Positions 12,501 to 21,978 of a DNA stretch of 64,000 nt are shown piece after piece (position 1 is the stretch's first letter; each line of letters opens with the position of its first letter). Below the pieces are notes generated by a model. The model was given only the letters and a program-made list of their open reading frames with translations. It ran no database searches and had not been told where the DNA came from. The position numbers were made by a program, and so were the translations under genes. Source of the DNA: Sorghum bicolor (lineage: Eukaryota > Streptophyta > Magnoliopsida > Poales > Poaceae); NCBI RefSeq assembly GCF_000003195.3, contig NC_012870.2, positions 36,762,931-36,826,930 on the forward strand, written 5' to 3'.

Positions 12501-13559
12501 CCTTTTTATTATACTTCTAACTTCTTTAATTACATGTATATAATCCTTACACACTTAGGATTTGTATGTATATATGCAGGCACCAAATGAGAGAGCTCAG
12601 AATGAGAAATGACAATAGTATTGGGTTCGTTGACCCTTATATTGTTTTCAAGGCTCCGCAGGCAGTGTGGACAGCAGATTATGAGACAGAAATCTGCACC
12701 AATCTTATGAGGTTCTTTGTAAACCAAAAAGAAAAACAAAAAATACTCTTCCCCTTCAACTTCGAGTGAGTTATATAGTTATTAAGTGCATGCATATTTT
12801 ATTTTACATTATAGGACTGACCCTATATATGTGTGTGTAAACAGCTTTCACTGGATACTCATGGTCATTGAGATTCCCAAGAACCGATTGATAATCTTTG
12901 ACTCAATGAGAAAACCACAAGAAAATTATCAACAAATGGTAAACATTATTCAAAGGTACGTAATGTCGATCTCAGCTACAAAAATATCATAATATGACTC
13001 TGTAATTATTAGTTCACGATCCACAATGGCTGTGTATAGGGTTTGGGAAAGATTCATTGACCGTGAACATCTCAGTAGATGTAAAGCGCCGCTTAACATA
13101 ATACATCCACAAGTAAGTTCTACTAGCTAACAAACTTTCGCTAACTTTTAGCCTTCTTATTGTCGTGGTTATGAATATTTTTATATATATATACATCGTA
13201 CAGTGGTGTTTAAGACAAGAAGGGGGGGAACAATCTATGTGCATATTACGTGTGCAAATTCATGATGGCACAAGTCAATCAAACACCCACAAAGACGCTC
13301 AGAGTACGTTACATGTCTCTTTTCATTATCTCCTGAATTATATTGAATAACTTAGATATCTAATACCTTTTTTATTTATTTCAAATTAAAGACGGAATGG
13401 CTGAGGGAAAAGGTCCTACAACAAGACCGAATCAAAGCTATCCAAGAGATGATAGCAGGATTTCTCCGCGACCAAGTGATCAATCCAAACGGCGAGTTTC
13501 ACTTCAACGGCAACGAAACTCTTATACCAAACAATGATGATCATTTGTATCGTTTGTAG
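9537..13559 (+). pseudogene. Ptta/En/Spm (Transposase_24) region fused to a Ulp1-like cysteine protease
   Basis: Inferred exons: 9537-9743, 9848-11313, 11406-12488, 12580-12765, 12845-12955, 13013-13112, 13204-13303 and 13392-13559, all with GT/AG borders. The first three and exons 4-5 join in phase. Exon 1 has a tandem EQQEGNAP repeat. Exon 2 is the plant transposase Ptta/En/Spm (Transposase_24) type (KAYHHHMGSGGYKSAVPKW) with a coiled-coil tail. Exon 3 has a Pro/Ser-rich linker, then a charged region. Exons 5-7 form a Ulp1 (C48) fold: FHWILMVIE gives the catalytic His, LIIFDSMRKP the Asp, and LCAYYVCKF the Cys (codon 13238-13240). The defects are a stop at 10304-10306, a stop at 11995-11997, and a frameshift at a seven-G run (13222-13228), just before the Cys. 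Ulp1 enzymes cleave SUMO; the true substrate here is unknown. Confidence 0.82.
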
Positions 13560-13676
13560 ACATTGGGAGAACAAACTCTATGTATATATGTGTTACGAAT
13601 TTTGTACATATAAAACTATATATATATAAAGCTTTTTACATATATATTTAATTTTTGATGTGGTCTATTCATTTTA

Positions 13677-13713
13677 TTATAGGCAAAGCTTAACTATTAA
13701 GCTTAGCCTATAA
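13677..13713. repeat. Hairpin, 17-base arms with one mismatch
   Basis: Arms TTATAGGCAAAGCTTAA (13677-13693) and TTAAGCTTAGCCTATAA (13697-13713) are separated by CTA. It lies about 120 bases after the stop of the Ulp1-like gene, in AT-rich 3' sequence. It could be an RNA 3'-end structure or a small foldback. Confidence 0.75.
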
Positions 13714-13858
13714 TTTTCATTTATATATGCTTAATATGCGTGTAATATAAATATATTATTGTATCAGCAAAACATGTATTGAAAAACCTATTATTATATA
13801 TTATATATAAACAATAAACAGAACCGAAGAAGTGAACCAAAAAAAAAAGAAAAAGAAA

Positions 13859-14074
13859 CCCTTTAACACCGGTTGGTAATACCAACCGGTGTTAAAGGGT
13901 CCTGCAACGTGGCAGCCCTGGCAGGACCCTTTAACACCGGTTGGTGTTACCAACCGGTGTTAAAGGGGGGGCTTTAGCCCCGGTTAACGGAACCGGGACT
14001 AAAGGGTGGGCCTTTAGTCCCGGAAGGGCAGCACCGGCTCGGGAACCGGGGCAACAGGCCCTTCCCGACCGGTG
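13859..14074. repeat. CACTA right subterminal palindrome array
   Basis: Palindromes at about 13859-13900 and 13926-13967 use CTTTAACACCGGTTGG instead of the left-end CTTTAGCACCGGTT. Those at about 13970-14010 shift again to CTTTAGYCCCGG. So the two ends carry related but different motif variants. Confidence 0.88.
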
Positions 14075-14098
14075 CTAATGCCCGAACGTGTGGCAGTG
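14075..14098 (-). repeat. CACTA right terminal inverted repeat
   Basis: Ends GTGTGGCAGTG, so the inward reading is CACTGCCACAC rather than the canonical CACTA. AAA follows at 14099-14101 as the second target duplication. Confidence 0.82.
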
Positions 14099-14101
14099 AA
14101 A

Positions 14102-14888
14102 TAACTTGAATGTAAATAAAAGTAATTAGAGAACTCAGGAGTTATGAGTTGAAGAACCTGGAGAACGATGAAGAACGAACCAGTTGCTGCAAAAGTACAA
14201 TGTTGAGGAAGATCCGACAGATCCGGCTCCTCCTCCGCTCTCCTCTTCTCTCTCCCTATTTTCTAGATTACAACTAGAACTAACTAGAACTAGAACTAGA
14301 GGAACTAGAACTAGAACTAGATGAACTAGAACTAGATCTAGATGAACTAGAGGTAGAACTAGAAGAACTAGAGGGATCCTCTCTACTTGGATGAAGAATT
14401 GAAACCCTAGCTTTGATTCTGTAGAAGAGGTATGATCTCCACGGGCCAGGGGGGTCTGGTTTTATAGTCCCTTCAAGTGAATCTGGGCCGTCGGATCAAA
14501 CCGACATTGATTGTGTGGTTTTCCTTGAAGTATTAGGTCGGTGGAGCATGATCCCCGAACTTCACCCTGATTGGTCCAGGGGGGAGGGCGGGCGCCCAGT
14601 AAGGGAGGGCGGGCGCCCAGTGCCCGGCTCCGTTACGTCTCCCGTTCGCTCCCGCGGCTTCTGGAGTCTTCTAGATGATAGAAAATTGCGCAGCACGTTA
14701 ATATCTCTATGTAAACCCGACGTGTGGGCCTTTCTTCCGTATTTCCTGATAACCCCCTGTAGAAATAGACAAACACCAAAACTTGTGGAATTCTGTCAGT
14801 TAAAACCCTAAGTCTAGATGTTGGTTGCATTTGGATCCTTTTCTATGATTAGTTGATGGTTAAATATGAGCATTAAGGACCGTCAACA
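14102..14888 (-). repeat. A 3' LTR, inner piece
   Basis: Matches 20528-21293 of the 5' LTR with about eleven substitutions and one extra 21-base tandem copy of a GC-rich motif near 14590-14622. It includes an ACTAGA-based minisatellite (14273-14374). Confidence 0.94.
14273..14374. repeat. ACTAGA minisatellite in the A LTR
   Basis: Irregular tandem repeats of GAACTAGAACTAGA and GATGAACTAG. The same array is at 20699-20800 in the other LTR. Confidence 0.85.
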
Positions 14889-14890
14889 AG

Positions 14891-14903
14891 CTCCCCCAAG
14901 CTT
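14891..14903 (-). promoter_or_regulatory. Polypurine tract of element A
   Basis: On the minus strand AAGCTTGGGGGAG lies two bases before the TG of the 3' LTR, the standard plus-strand DNA primer position. Confidence 0.85.
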
Positions 14904-17210
14904 AACCTTTGCTCGTCCCTGAGCAAAGATGAACTCAAGAGTTTCTGCAGTGGTTTCATAACTTAAAGATACACATGCGTTTAAACAAGATCTCATCGCT
15001 GGTTAGAGTAAACTGTTAAGACTTAAAACTTACTCATTTACCTTTCACCATGGGACTTGTAACTGTCACTTCTGTCTTGAGTAGTTAAAAGATAGAACAG
15101 TCTAGTCAAGCACCATGTCTCTTGTTCTTCGATTAACTATAGCTCTAGAGTTTTTGCAGATTTTCAAATAAAACTCAGAGATTCCTTATATGACTCTCTC
15201 TAGTCTCTCTTTTGTGGTATTTCTGGATCCTTACCAAGGCAGTAAAGGTGTATGCCTTCTCTCAAAGTATGTGGTATTTTTGGTATGAGGCATAGTGACA
15301 TTGCCTTCCTCTCACCCTACTCTAATAAGGCTTTTGATATCTGGAGCTCATAGGTGGGAGACAGCTAATACATACTTACAAGACATTTATTGCATAGTCA
15401 AACCATGGATCCAGAAGAACAAGTCAATAAGTCAAATCAAGATGTGCATGTGTGGCGAATGAATGGTGTATGGTGATGATGGTGATAACAATGGTGAAAG
15501 TCTAATTCTACTTGTGCTCTTTTGAGGGGATACATACCTTTCTTGCTCTTTTGAAACTTTTTGAAGAGAATGAGATGCTCTATATTTTCTTTTTCTTTTC
15601 TCTCAGGTGGGTATCTTGTACCCCTAATTCTACTGTCGGACACGTGTCCATTTTTACCTCTCGTCTCACTTTTTCTTTCTTTCGAGGTTCCGAGCACTTG
15701 CCCCTTTTTATTTCCTCGCATTTTTTCTTTTTTTCTTTCTTTTTTTTAGAGCACTCATCTCATGAGATAATATAGCAAGTGGTAGTAACAAGATAACTTG
15801 AGCATTTATTTCACAGGGGAAAAACAGAAATGTTTTTGGCTATTCTCTCCCAGATTAGGAGTAGAATATTTTTGGGTGGTTCTGGAGATGGAAATGGATG
15901 GATATATGTGGATGCGTACTTCCGAAGTAGAAGTAGCATGTATGAGTGAATGTGCAAGTGAATCTTGATTTAACCACATGACAAGCTCCTAAGGGTCTAC
16001 ACACCTTGACCACACTCAATGCTCATAAGCAGTAAAAAGTATGTGTGTGGCTCAAAGTCTAGCAAGTATATATATATGGCTGTGGTAGGAATTTAAACTC
16101 TCATCATACAGGAACTCATCATGCAACATTTTAAAGATTTTCAAGATAAAATTCTTCAGAATTCTAGCATCTCTAGGAATAGATAAACAGCAGCTCAACC
16201 TTCCCATATCATATCCATTAACGACTTAGACTTCAGATCAAGTACTCTTCCCACAAGTTCAGGTTTAGAGCAAATCTTAATTAATAACAGTCATTCCTAA
16301 ACTTGAGAGAGATTTCAATTTAAGAACTAGTCATAGCAGAGCAACTATTCATCATTTCCATGTGAGAGCTTATCACGAGGGTTCATAGCAAATTTTATTT
16401 ATTTATTTATTTAGCAAACTAAGCAAAGATATATATGAGCACAAAATATTTATTTGGGTTTTTATGATTATGCATCTTTTTATTATTTGAGTAAAGTATA
16501 AACGCGAGTAGAAACACTTAGCTGGATAAATGGGGGTGCTCTCCCCCAAGCTGGATTTTTACGTAATTCCTTCTGATGTAGCTAGCAGGTGGCGGAGGTG
16601 TATTTGAATGTCGGTAGCACCCTGACAGTGATTAGGATGTCCTCCGTCTGCTAGTCGTCTTTGATCCTTGAATTCTGTGGAGCTCAAATAGACAACAAAG
16701 CTTTGTGGAACTAGTTAAGTGTCAGCATAAATATCTAGCCTTTATCATGTTGAGCCTCCTCAATAAATATTACACTCTTTAGTAGGATCATAAATTTATT
16801 TTTTATAATTTTATATTTATAGGATAGGAATATATTTATTTCAATTTTATGCCACCACAGTGAATGTACTTATAGGTTTTATGCCATGAGTATACTCACA
16901 TGGGGCTTACTATTTTTAAGATTTTTATTTTCTTTTCAAGATGATATGAACCTGATTAACTAAAATAATTGAAAGGAAAAAGATAACTACCAAGTTTACC
17001 TCTTGGCAAGGCGTTCGGTGTTTTTACGTCCTCCGAACGGGACTCTCCATTTTCTCAATCGTCCTAGGATTCGCTGGATGGCGTAGTCGGTGGTTCCGGC
17101 GGCGCCTGCTCTTCATGTATAACTATCTTCTCTCTACACACCTGACTCGGTGTTACGGTCTCCTCAGGATAGTTCTATTCAAGTTGTATGTCTTCAGACC
17201 TTAGAACTTC
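14904..17210 (-). other. Element A 3' internal region, non-coding
   Basis: Lies between the protease-like ORFs and the 3' LTR. I see no RT, RNase H or integrase motif in any frame; ORFs are short and T-rich. A second polypurine-like tract sits at 16541-16554. Confidence 0.7.
16541..16554 (-). promoter_or_regulatory. Extra polypurine-like tract in element A
   Basis: CCAGCTTGGGGGAG on the minus strand, nearly the same as the LTR-adjacent tract. X2 has the equivalent CCAGCTTGGGGGA at 62328-62340, downstream of its protease. Confidence 0.6.
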
Positions 17211-17720
17211 TCATTCATAGTCTACCCATTCGTCCTTGATGATCTGCCTTCTCTGGTTGCGGTTGCGTCGTCTTCTTCTTGTCCTGACCTGCTTAGAATC
17301 TTCAGCTATATAGTTAGGGTCAGTAAAATAGTGGCGTACCTTCTCAGAGGGGAAGTGCATGTGGACTTCTCCGGTTCCAATGTAGATGATTGCTTTAACG
17401 GTGCTGAGGAACGGTCTCCTAAGGATGATGGGCGGATCGTAGTCGTCTTCAACCTTTCGGAATGTCTGATCTGCCATCTGGAGCTGAATGTATGTTGGTT
17501 GTAGGGACATGGTTCCATGCAGGAGCTGATAAGTGACTGCGGCCATTATGTTGACATTAGATCCAGTGTCGTAGAGTGTCTTCTGAAAAGAATATCCGTT
17601 GATTGTGCACTCGATGCTTGGAACACCAGGGTCGTCCTTCTTGATCAAGAAAGGTGACTTGAGTTGACGATCTTGACCTCCTTGAGCTGCAGTGACCATC
17701 TTAGCTGACTCGGTACACAT
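17211..17720 (-). pseudogene. Retropepsin-like domain 2 of element A
   Basis: A second aspartic-protease-like domain downstream of the first. It keeps the active-site motif LYDTGSNVNIM (about 17545-17580, plus-strand coordinates) and the flanking MADQTF block, but the middle of the domain is missing: MADQTFRKVED runs straight to PPIILRRPFLST. It ends in a basic tail (RTRRRRRNRNQRR). Its frame differs from domain 1, with the switch near 17720-17760. Retropepsins act as dimers of single domains, so a tandem pair could in principle fold as one pseudo-dimer, but the central deletion makes activity doubtful. Confidence 0.65.
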
Positions 17721-18220
17721 TTGCTTGTTCCTGTTCCTCTTGTTGGTCCTCTTCCTTGGATCATGTCGGGATTGCTCTGGGATTTGTATAGCTTGTTCTT
17801 GAAAGAAAACGTCTCCTTCCTTCCATTGATGTAGAAACTGATCTTGGCAGCACTAGCGTAGATGATAGCTCCCGAGGTGTTCAGGAATGGCCTCCCTAGG
17901 ATGATGGGTGCCCTCTCATCACTACCAGTCTCTATCACCACGAAGTCTGCTGGAGCGTATAAGGTACCAACTCGGACGTAGAGGTTCTTCAATATTCCCT
18001 CTGGGAAACTTAGTGTCTGATCTGCAAGCTGCAAACACATGGTTGTTTCTAGAAAAGGATGTGTAAAGAATTTTTCATAGAGTACCCTTGGCATAATGTT
18101 GACGCTGGAGCCAAAGTTGCACAGTGCTTCTAGGAAGTCCACCATGCCGATGGAGATCGGGATGACGGGACGTCCTGGATTGTATCTCTTGACCGGCAGA
18201 AGGTCAGTAATTACTTCCAC
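17645..18220 (-). pseudogene. Retropepsin-like domain 1 of element A, active-site Asp replaced by Asn
   Basis: Matches the Athila/Tat-type protease: an active-site block, then CLQLADQTLSFPEGI, then IILGRPFLNTSGAII. The active-site triad is ALCNFGSSVNIM, with Asn (codon at 18116-18118) where X2 has the normal Asp (ALCDLGASVSVM). The change predicts loss of cleavage activity. The N-terminal part lacks the gag that precedes the equivalent domain in X2. The open frame runs on past the domain and ends in a shifted frame relative to domain 2. Confidence 0.72.
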
Positions 18221-20005
18221 AACAGGGTTACTCCAGTAGTTATGTCCTCAAGCATCTCAGGGTAGTGATTGCCTGAGTGTCCAGTATCTCCAGTGTGTTT
18301 GTGCTTGTAGATCTAGGTTCTTCACTTGGTGGAGTCTGGGAGTTGTAAAAGTCCTTCATATTTTGCTCGAAGTGTACCTACTCATAGAGACAAGGCAGAG
18401 ATCAAGTGCATGGGCCCAGTTGGTGGAAAACACCAACAGAACCAAAAGTGTATTTGTTCTCTCTAACCTTAAGCATAGTGAGCAAGACAAAGTTGATGGA
18501 TAATAAGATCATGAGTGTAACATTTAAAACATTTGTCAGATTAGATTGCTCAACCTTATGGAAAGCTAATCTATCTATATATATGTTTTGTTTATATCTT
18601 CCAAAGATTGAATGTGCAACATTTTAGCTTATATGATTAGGAGTGTGGGATCACAAAGGTGGAAGGACTAAACATATTGAATCGATTGGGTTGGTTAATC
18701 TAGAGTTGTAAATCATACATGTTTGTCTCTTTTATTCATGTGAACGCTAGAACCAAGGAGAAACTTATAAAAGTGATAGACAAGTACCTTAAGATGTTAC
18801 CTTACTTGAAGAGTGATGGCACAGTATCACCTTGTGGAAGCTTTCCTTTCTTAGCGGTTGTGCATCATGTTTGTGGCACCCTCCATAGATCATCACTTGT
18901 GAGCTATGCCTTCCTTGTGTAAATTGTTAAACTTCATGCGTCTCTCTCTTTGTCTCCAATGTGAGTTTATCTCAGGACTTCCCAGGTCGATATTGAAAGT
19001 TTTCCTGCAGGGGTTAGTCCAACAAAATATCCAAAATCTACTATAGCATACTATCGGCTCAAAGATCAGCCTAGACACCATGTCTAATTTGATTTAGGAG
19101 GGCATTTTAACCTAAGCACCATGCTTAATTTAAAATCCCTTTAAAGTAAGATCATCATTCCTAAACTAAGCACCATGCTTAATTAAGAGATAAATGAAAC
19201 TACTCCAAACCTAAACATATACTAAAGCAAATAAAGGTAGCATGAGAGCATTTATAGAGATCTACTCAAGTGGAGATGAAGTAGTGTGATTACTATTTAA
19301 CAAATTGAGCATGTCTCAAAGGTAGGGACAACCAACATAGCAACATGGGAAAGGATGTTTTTATGTAAAGTACTCCCCCAAGCTTGAGTTTTGCAAAATT
19401 CAAGTTTGGATGAATTTAATTCAATGTTGTATGATGATTGGTTGGACATACCTTGTGCTTGTCATTCATCCGATGTTCTTGCTCCAATCCTAGAAAGGTT
19501 AGTGACAAAAATACCCAAAGGAATTTTTTTACAATTATCCTTATATGCTCAATACACAAGGTAATGTTGCAAATAATTAAAAGCTCATGTTACGATCTGA
19601 TCAGTACTTATTTTAGGACACTAAGCTTGTCCTTGGGAAACCATTAATTTATGTCAGCGAAGTGGTTTCCCCTCCAACGCTGACCTATATAAAGATCAAC
19701 TCAACGAGATCTGCAATATTTAATATAGACATATGCATCGACAACCGCCCTTTTAAAGTTTTTATAAATAGAAAGGATGAGGGGGTTGGAGATCTCAAAT
19801 GTGGTGATGTTGGAGAGACCAATGGATTGTGAAGATGTTGCATATGAGCATGGAGTAAATGAAGTGGCTATGAAATAAATTCCATGCTCCTTAATGCTTA
19901 GAGTGAAATCCATGTGGTGTGGTGAAAACGGTAAGGTGAGTGTGGTATAAAAGGAAAAGAAAAAGGATACACAGACGACTTGGTTCGAAACTAGCACAGC
20001 TACCG
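18221..20005 (-). other. Element A 5' leader, non-coding
   Basis: Between the primer site and the first protease-like ORF. It replaces the position of gag in X2. Part of it (about 18300-19400) is related to 49275-50708 and 54679 onward of element X, for example the shared CAAGGCAGAGATCAAGTG. A polypurine-like tract is at 19373-19388. No conserved coding sequence. Confidence 0.72.
19373..19388 (-). promoter_or_regulatory. Extra polypurine-like tract in the A leader
   Basis: CTCAAGCTTGGGGGAG on the minus strand, sharing AAGCTTGGGGGAG with the LTR-adjacent tract at 14891-14903. Confidence 0.55.
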
Positions 20006-20024
20006 TTCCCCGGCAACGGCGCCA
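20006..20024 (-). promoter_or_regulatory. Primer-binding site of element A (tRNA-Asp type)
   Basis: TGGCGCCGTTGCCGGGGAA on the minus strand, seven bases after the 5' LTR. It matches the 3' end of plant tRNA-Asp. The same site occurs in X (55325-55341) and X2 (60073 onward). Confidence 0.88.
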
Positions 20025-20031
20025 GAAAGCT

Positions 20032-21293
20032 TGTTGGGTATTTTAAACGCAAACAGAAAAATCCGCAAGCGCACGGATACCGATGTAGCTTTCACCCGGG
20101 AGTATTCCAGAGTATCGATTTTCCACAGAGAACGTGAGTGTACTAATTAAGATCCAAGATCGCCCAAGGATAACTATATAATTATTTTTTTTGGTGGGAA
20201 GAGAGGAAGTTTCCTGAGAGTTCTCTAGTTGATCTAAGAATCAAGAATTACTTCAAGATTATCTATTTCGGGACATCAGAACACTAACCACAGAAAGAGA
20301 TGAGAAGGGGGCCAGGAAGCTCCGACTACGGTCCTACAAACACCGATCCGAACGAGGTGGATTACGTCGACCGTTAGGGCTGTCACTACCCTAGGGCTAC
20401 CACAACAATCCGCAGGATTGGGTGCAATTCCAGGTAATCGCAAGACTAAACACCACGTCTAATCTATTAATTACTACTCTAATGTTTCAAAGACTAGAGC
20501 ACTTGATGCAAGCGGGAATCCAATAAATAACTTGAATGTAAATAAAAGTAATTAGAGAACTCAGGAGTTATGAGTTGAAGAACCTGGAGAACGATGAAGA
20601 ACGAACCAGTTGCTACAAAAGTACAATGTTGAGGAAGATCCGACAGATCCGGCTCCTCCTCCGCTCTCCTCTTCTCTCTCCCTATTTTCTAGATTACAAC
20701 TAGAACTAACTAGAACTAGAACTAGAGGAACTAGAACTAGAACTAGATGAACTAGAACTAGATCTAGATGAACTAGAGGTAGAACTAGAAGAACTAGAGG
20801 GATCCTCTCTACTTGGATGAAGAATTGAAACCCTAGCTTTGATTCTGTAGAAGAGGTATGATCTCCAGGGGCCAGGGGGGTCTAGTTTTATAGTCCCTTC
20901 AAGTGAATCTGGGCCGTCGGATCAAACCGACATTGATCGTGTGGTTTTCCTTGAAGTATTAGGTCGGTGGAGCATGATCCCCGAACTTCACCCTGATTGG
21001 TCCAGGGGGGAGGGCGGGCGCCCAGTGCCCGGCTCCGTTACGTCTCCCGTTCGCTCCCATGGCTTCTGGAGTCTTCTAGATGATAGAAAATTGCACGGCA
21101 CGTTAATATCTCTATGTAAACCCGACGTTTGGGCCTTTCTTCCGTATTTCCTGATAACCCCCTGCAGAAATAGACAAACACCAAAACTTGTGGAATTCTG
21201 TCAGATAAAACCCTAAGTCTAGATGTTGGTTGCATTTGGATCCTTTTCTATGATTAGTTGATGGTTAAATATGAGCATTAAGGACCGTCAACA
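20032..21293 (-). repeat. A 5' LTR (complete)
   Basis: 1262 bases, TGTTG...CAACA on either strand. A TATAAAA motif on the minus strand (20886-20892) is the likely U3 promoter. It contains the ACTAGA minisatellite (20699-20800). Confidence 0.95.
20886..20892 (-). promoter_or_regulatory. TATA box in the A 5' LTR
   Basis: TATAAAA on the minus strand in GGACTATAAAACTAG. X2 has a matching TATATAA at 58980-58986 in the same relative place. Confidence 0.55.
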
Positions 21294-21298
21294 GTACC
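21294..21298. repeat. Target-site duplication of element A (right copy)
   Basis: GTACC after the terminal CAACA; pairs with 1135-1139. Confidence 0.95.
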
Positions 21299-21964
21299 AA
21301 AAACAATTGAGCACTTAAGTTAGCATTTTCACAAATAATTTTTAGGGTTTTCTCAAGTATTCTCACCACGTCACTAAGCACAATGCATATGCAAAAGAGA
21401 CTCACACTTAGTGGCACTAGATAACCATTGCAATTAAAGATTTCCCCTCTTTATAGTACGGTTATCTATCCTAAATCCGGTCAAGCACTTCTCTACTCAA
21501 CTTAGACCGGTGAAATGAAATGCCCTATAGGTTATACCTTTGCCTTGCGTATTTCATTCCATCTCCTTCGATGTTGATGCAACACATGCACCAACCAATC
21601 ACAAATGATATGATCCACTTCATATCATCACATGACCGTATTGGTTCATCGATCTTGACCTCACTTGCTCTTCACCATTGCCTTGGTCCATCGGCACCAA
21701 GTCTTGCTCAAGCTTCACCGTCACAGCGGTCCCTCGCTTCAAAGCCTCTGACTTGCCCTTCACACTTGCAACTAGTCCATCGAGCCAGGCCTCATCTTGA
21801 TCTTCTCCACCTTGGTCACATGACTCCATGTCATGTCTCATATGCAATGAGTTCATTTATCATCACATATCCACCTGTGGACTAATCTCCAGTATATCTC
21901 ACATAAATACTATTAGTCCACCTAAGTTGTCACTCAATTACCAAAACCAAACAAGGACCTTTCA
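21299..21964 (-). repeat. B 3' LTR, inner piece
   Basis: Resumes the B LTR after element A. It aligns to about 28550-29217 with eight substitutions and one single-base gap by eye. Confidence 0.94.
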
Positions 21965-21978
21965 ATCTCCCCCTTTTT
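21965..21978 (-). promoter_or_regulatory. Polypurine tract of element B
   Basis: AAAAAGGGGGAGAT on the minus strand, directly abutting the TG of the 3' LTR. Confidence 0.85.

Larger units (their letters stand above)
1636..14098 (+). mobile_element. CACTA (En/Spm) DNA transposon, 12.5 kb, with three genes
   Basis: The left end reads CACTACTACAGAATGAGG and the right end, read inward, CACTGCCACACGTTCGGG. Both are followed by arrays of inverted CTTTAGCACCGG-type palindromes, the subterminal repeats of this superfamily. A 3-base duplication flanks the element, and the uninterrupted target is seen in the other A LTR. In order it holds a GRF zinc-finger mini-gene (2466-2988), a TNP2-type transposase (3084-6457), an internal palindrome array with a TATA box (7945-8085), and a Ptta/Ulp1 gene (9537-13559). 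Both large genes carry disabling mutations, so the copy is probably no longer autonomous. The terminal repeats themselves are only partly matched. Confidence 0.93.
1140..21293 (-). mobile_element. Element A: non-autonomous Athila/Tat-group Ty3/gypsy element carrying a CACTA insertion
   Basis: A lies on the minus strand. The 5' LTR is 20032-21293, the primer-binding site 20006-20024, the protease-like ORFs 17211-18220, the polypurine tract 14891-14903, and the 3' LTR is 1140-1635 plus 14102-14888. The termini are TGTTGACGG...ACCCAACA (minus) and the element is flanked by GTACC on both sides. The only recognisable coding sequence is two protease-like domains; gag, RT, RNase H and integrase are absent. 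X2 at 58558 has the same LTR start and the same tRNA-Asp-type primer site but retains gag. The LTRs differ at about 19 of 1262 positions (manual count) plus one 21-base tandem duplication. Confidence 0.93.

Noticed and set aside
15437..15775. Hydrophobic ORFs in element A
   Set aside because: T-rich low-complexity sequence on one strand and its shadow on the other.
20006..20024. tRNA-like sequence
   Set aside because: Only the 3' end complement of tRNA-Asp is present; it is a primer-binding site, not a tRNA gene.
19701..20137. ORFs spanning the A primer site and LTR edge
   Set aside because: They cross the LTR boundary and primer site, which are not coding.
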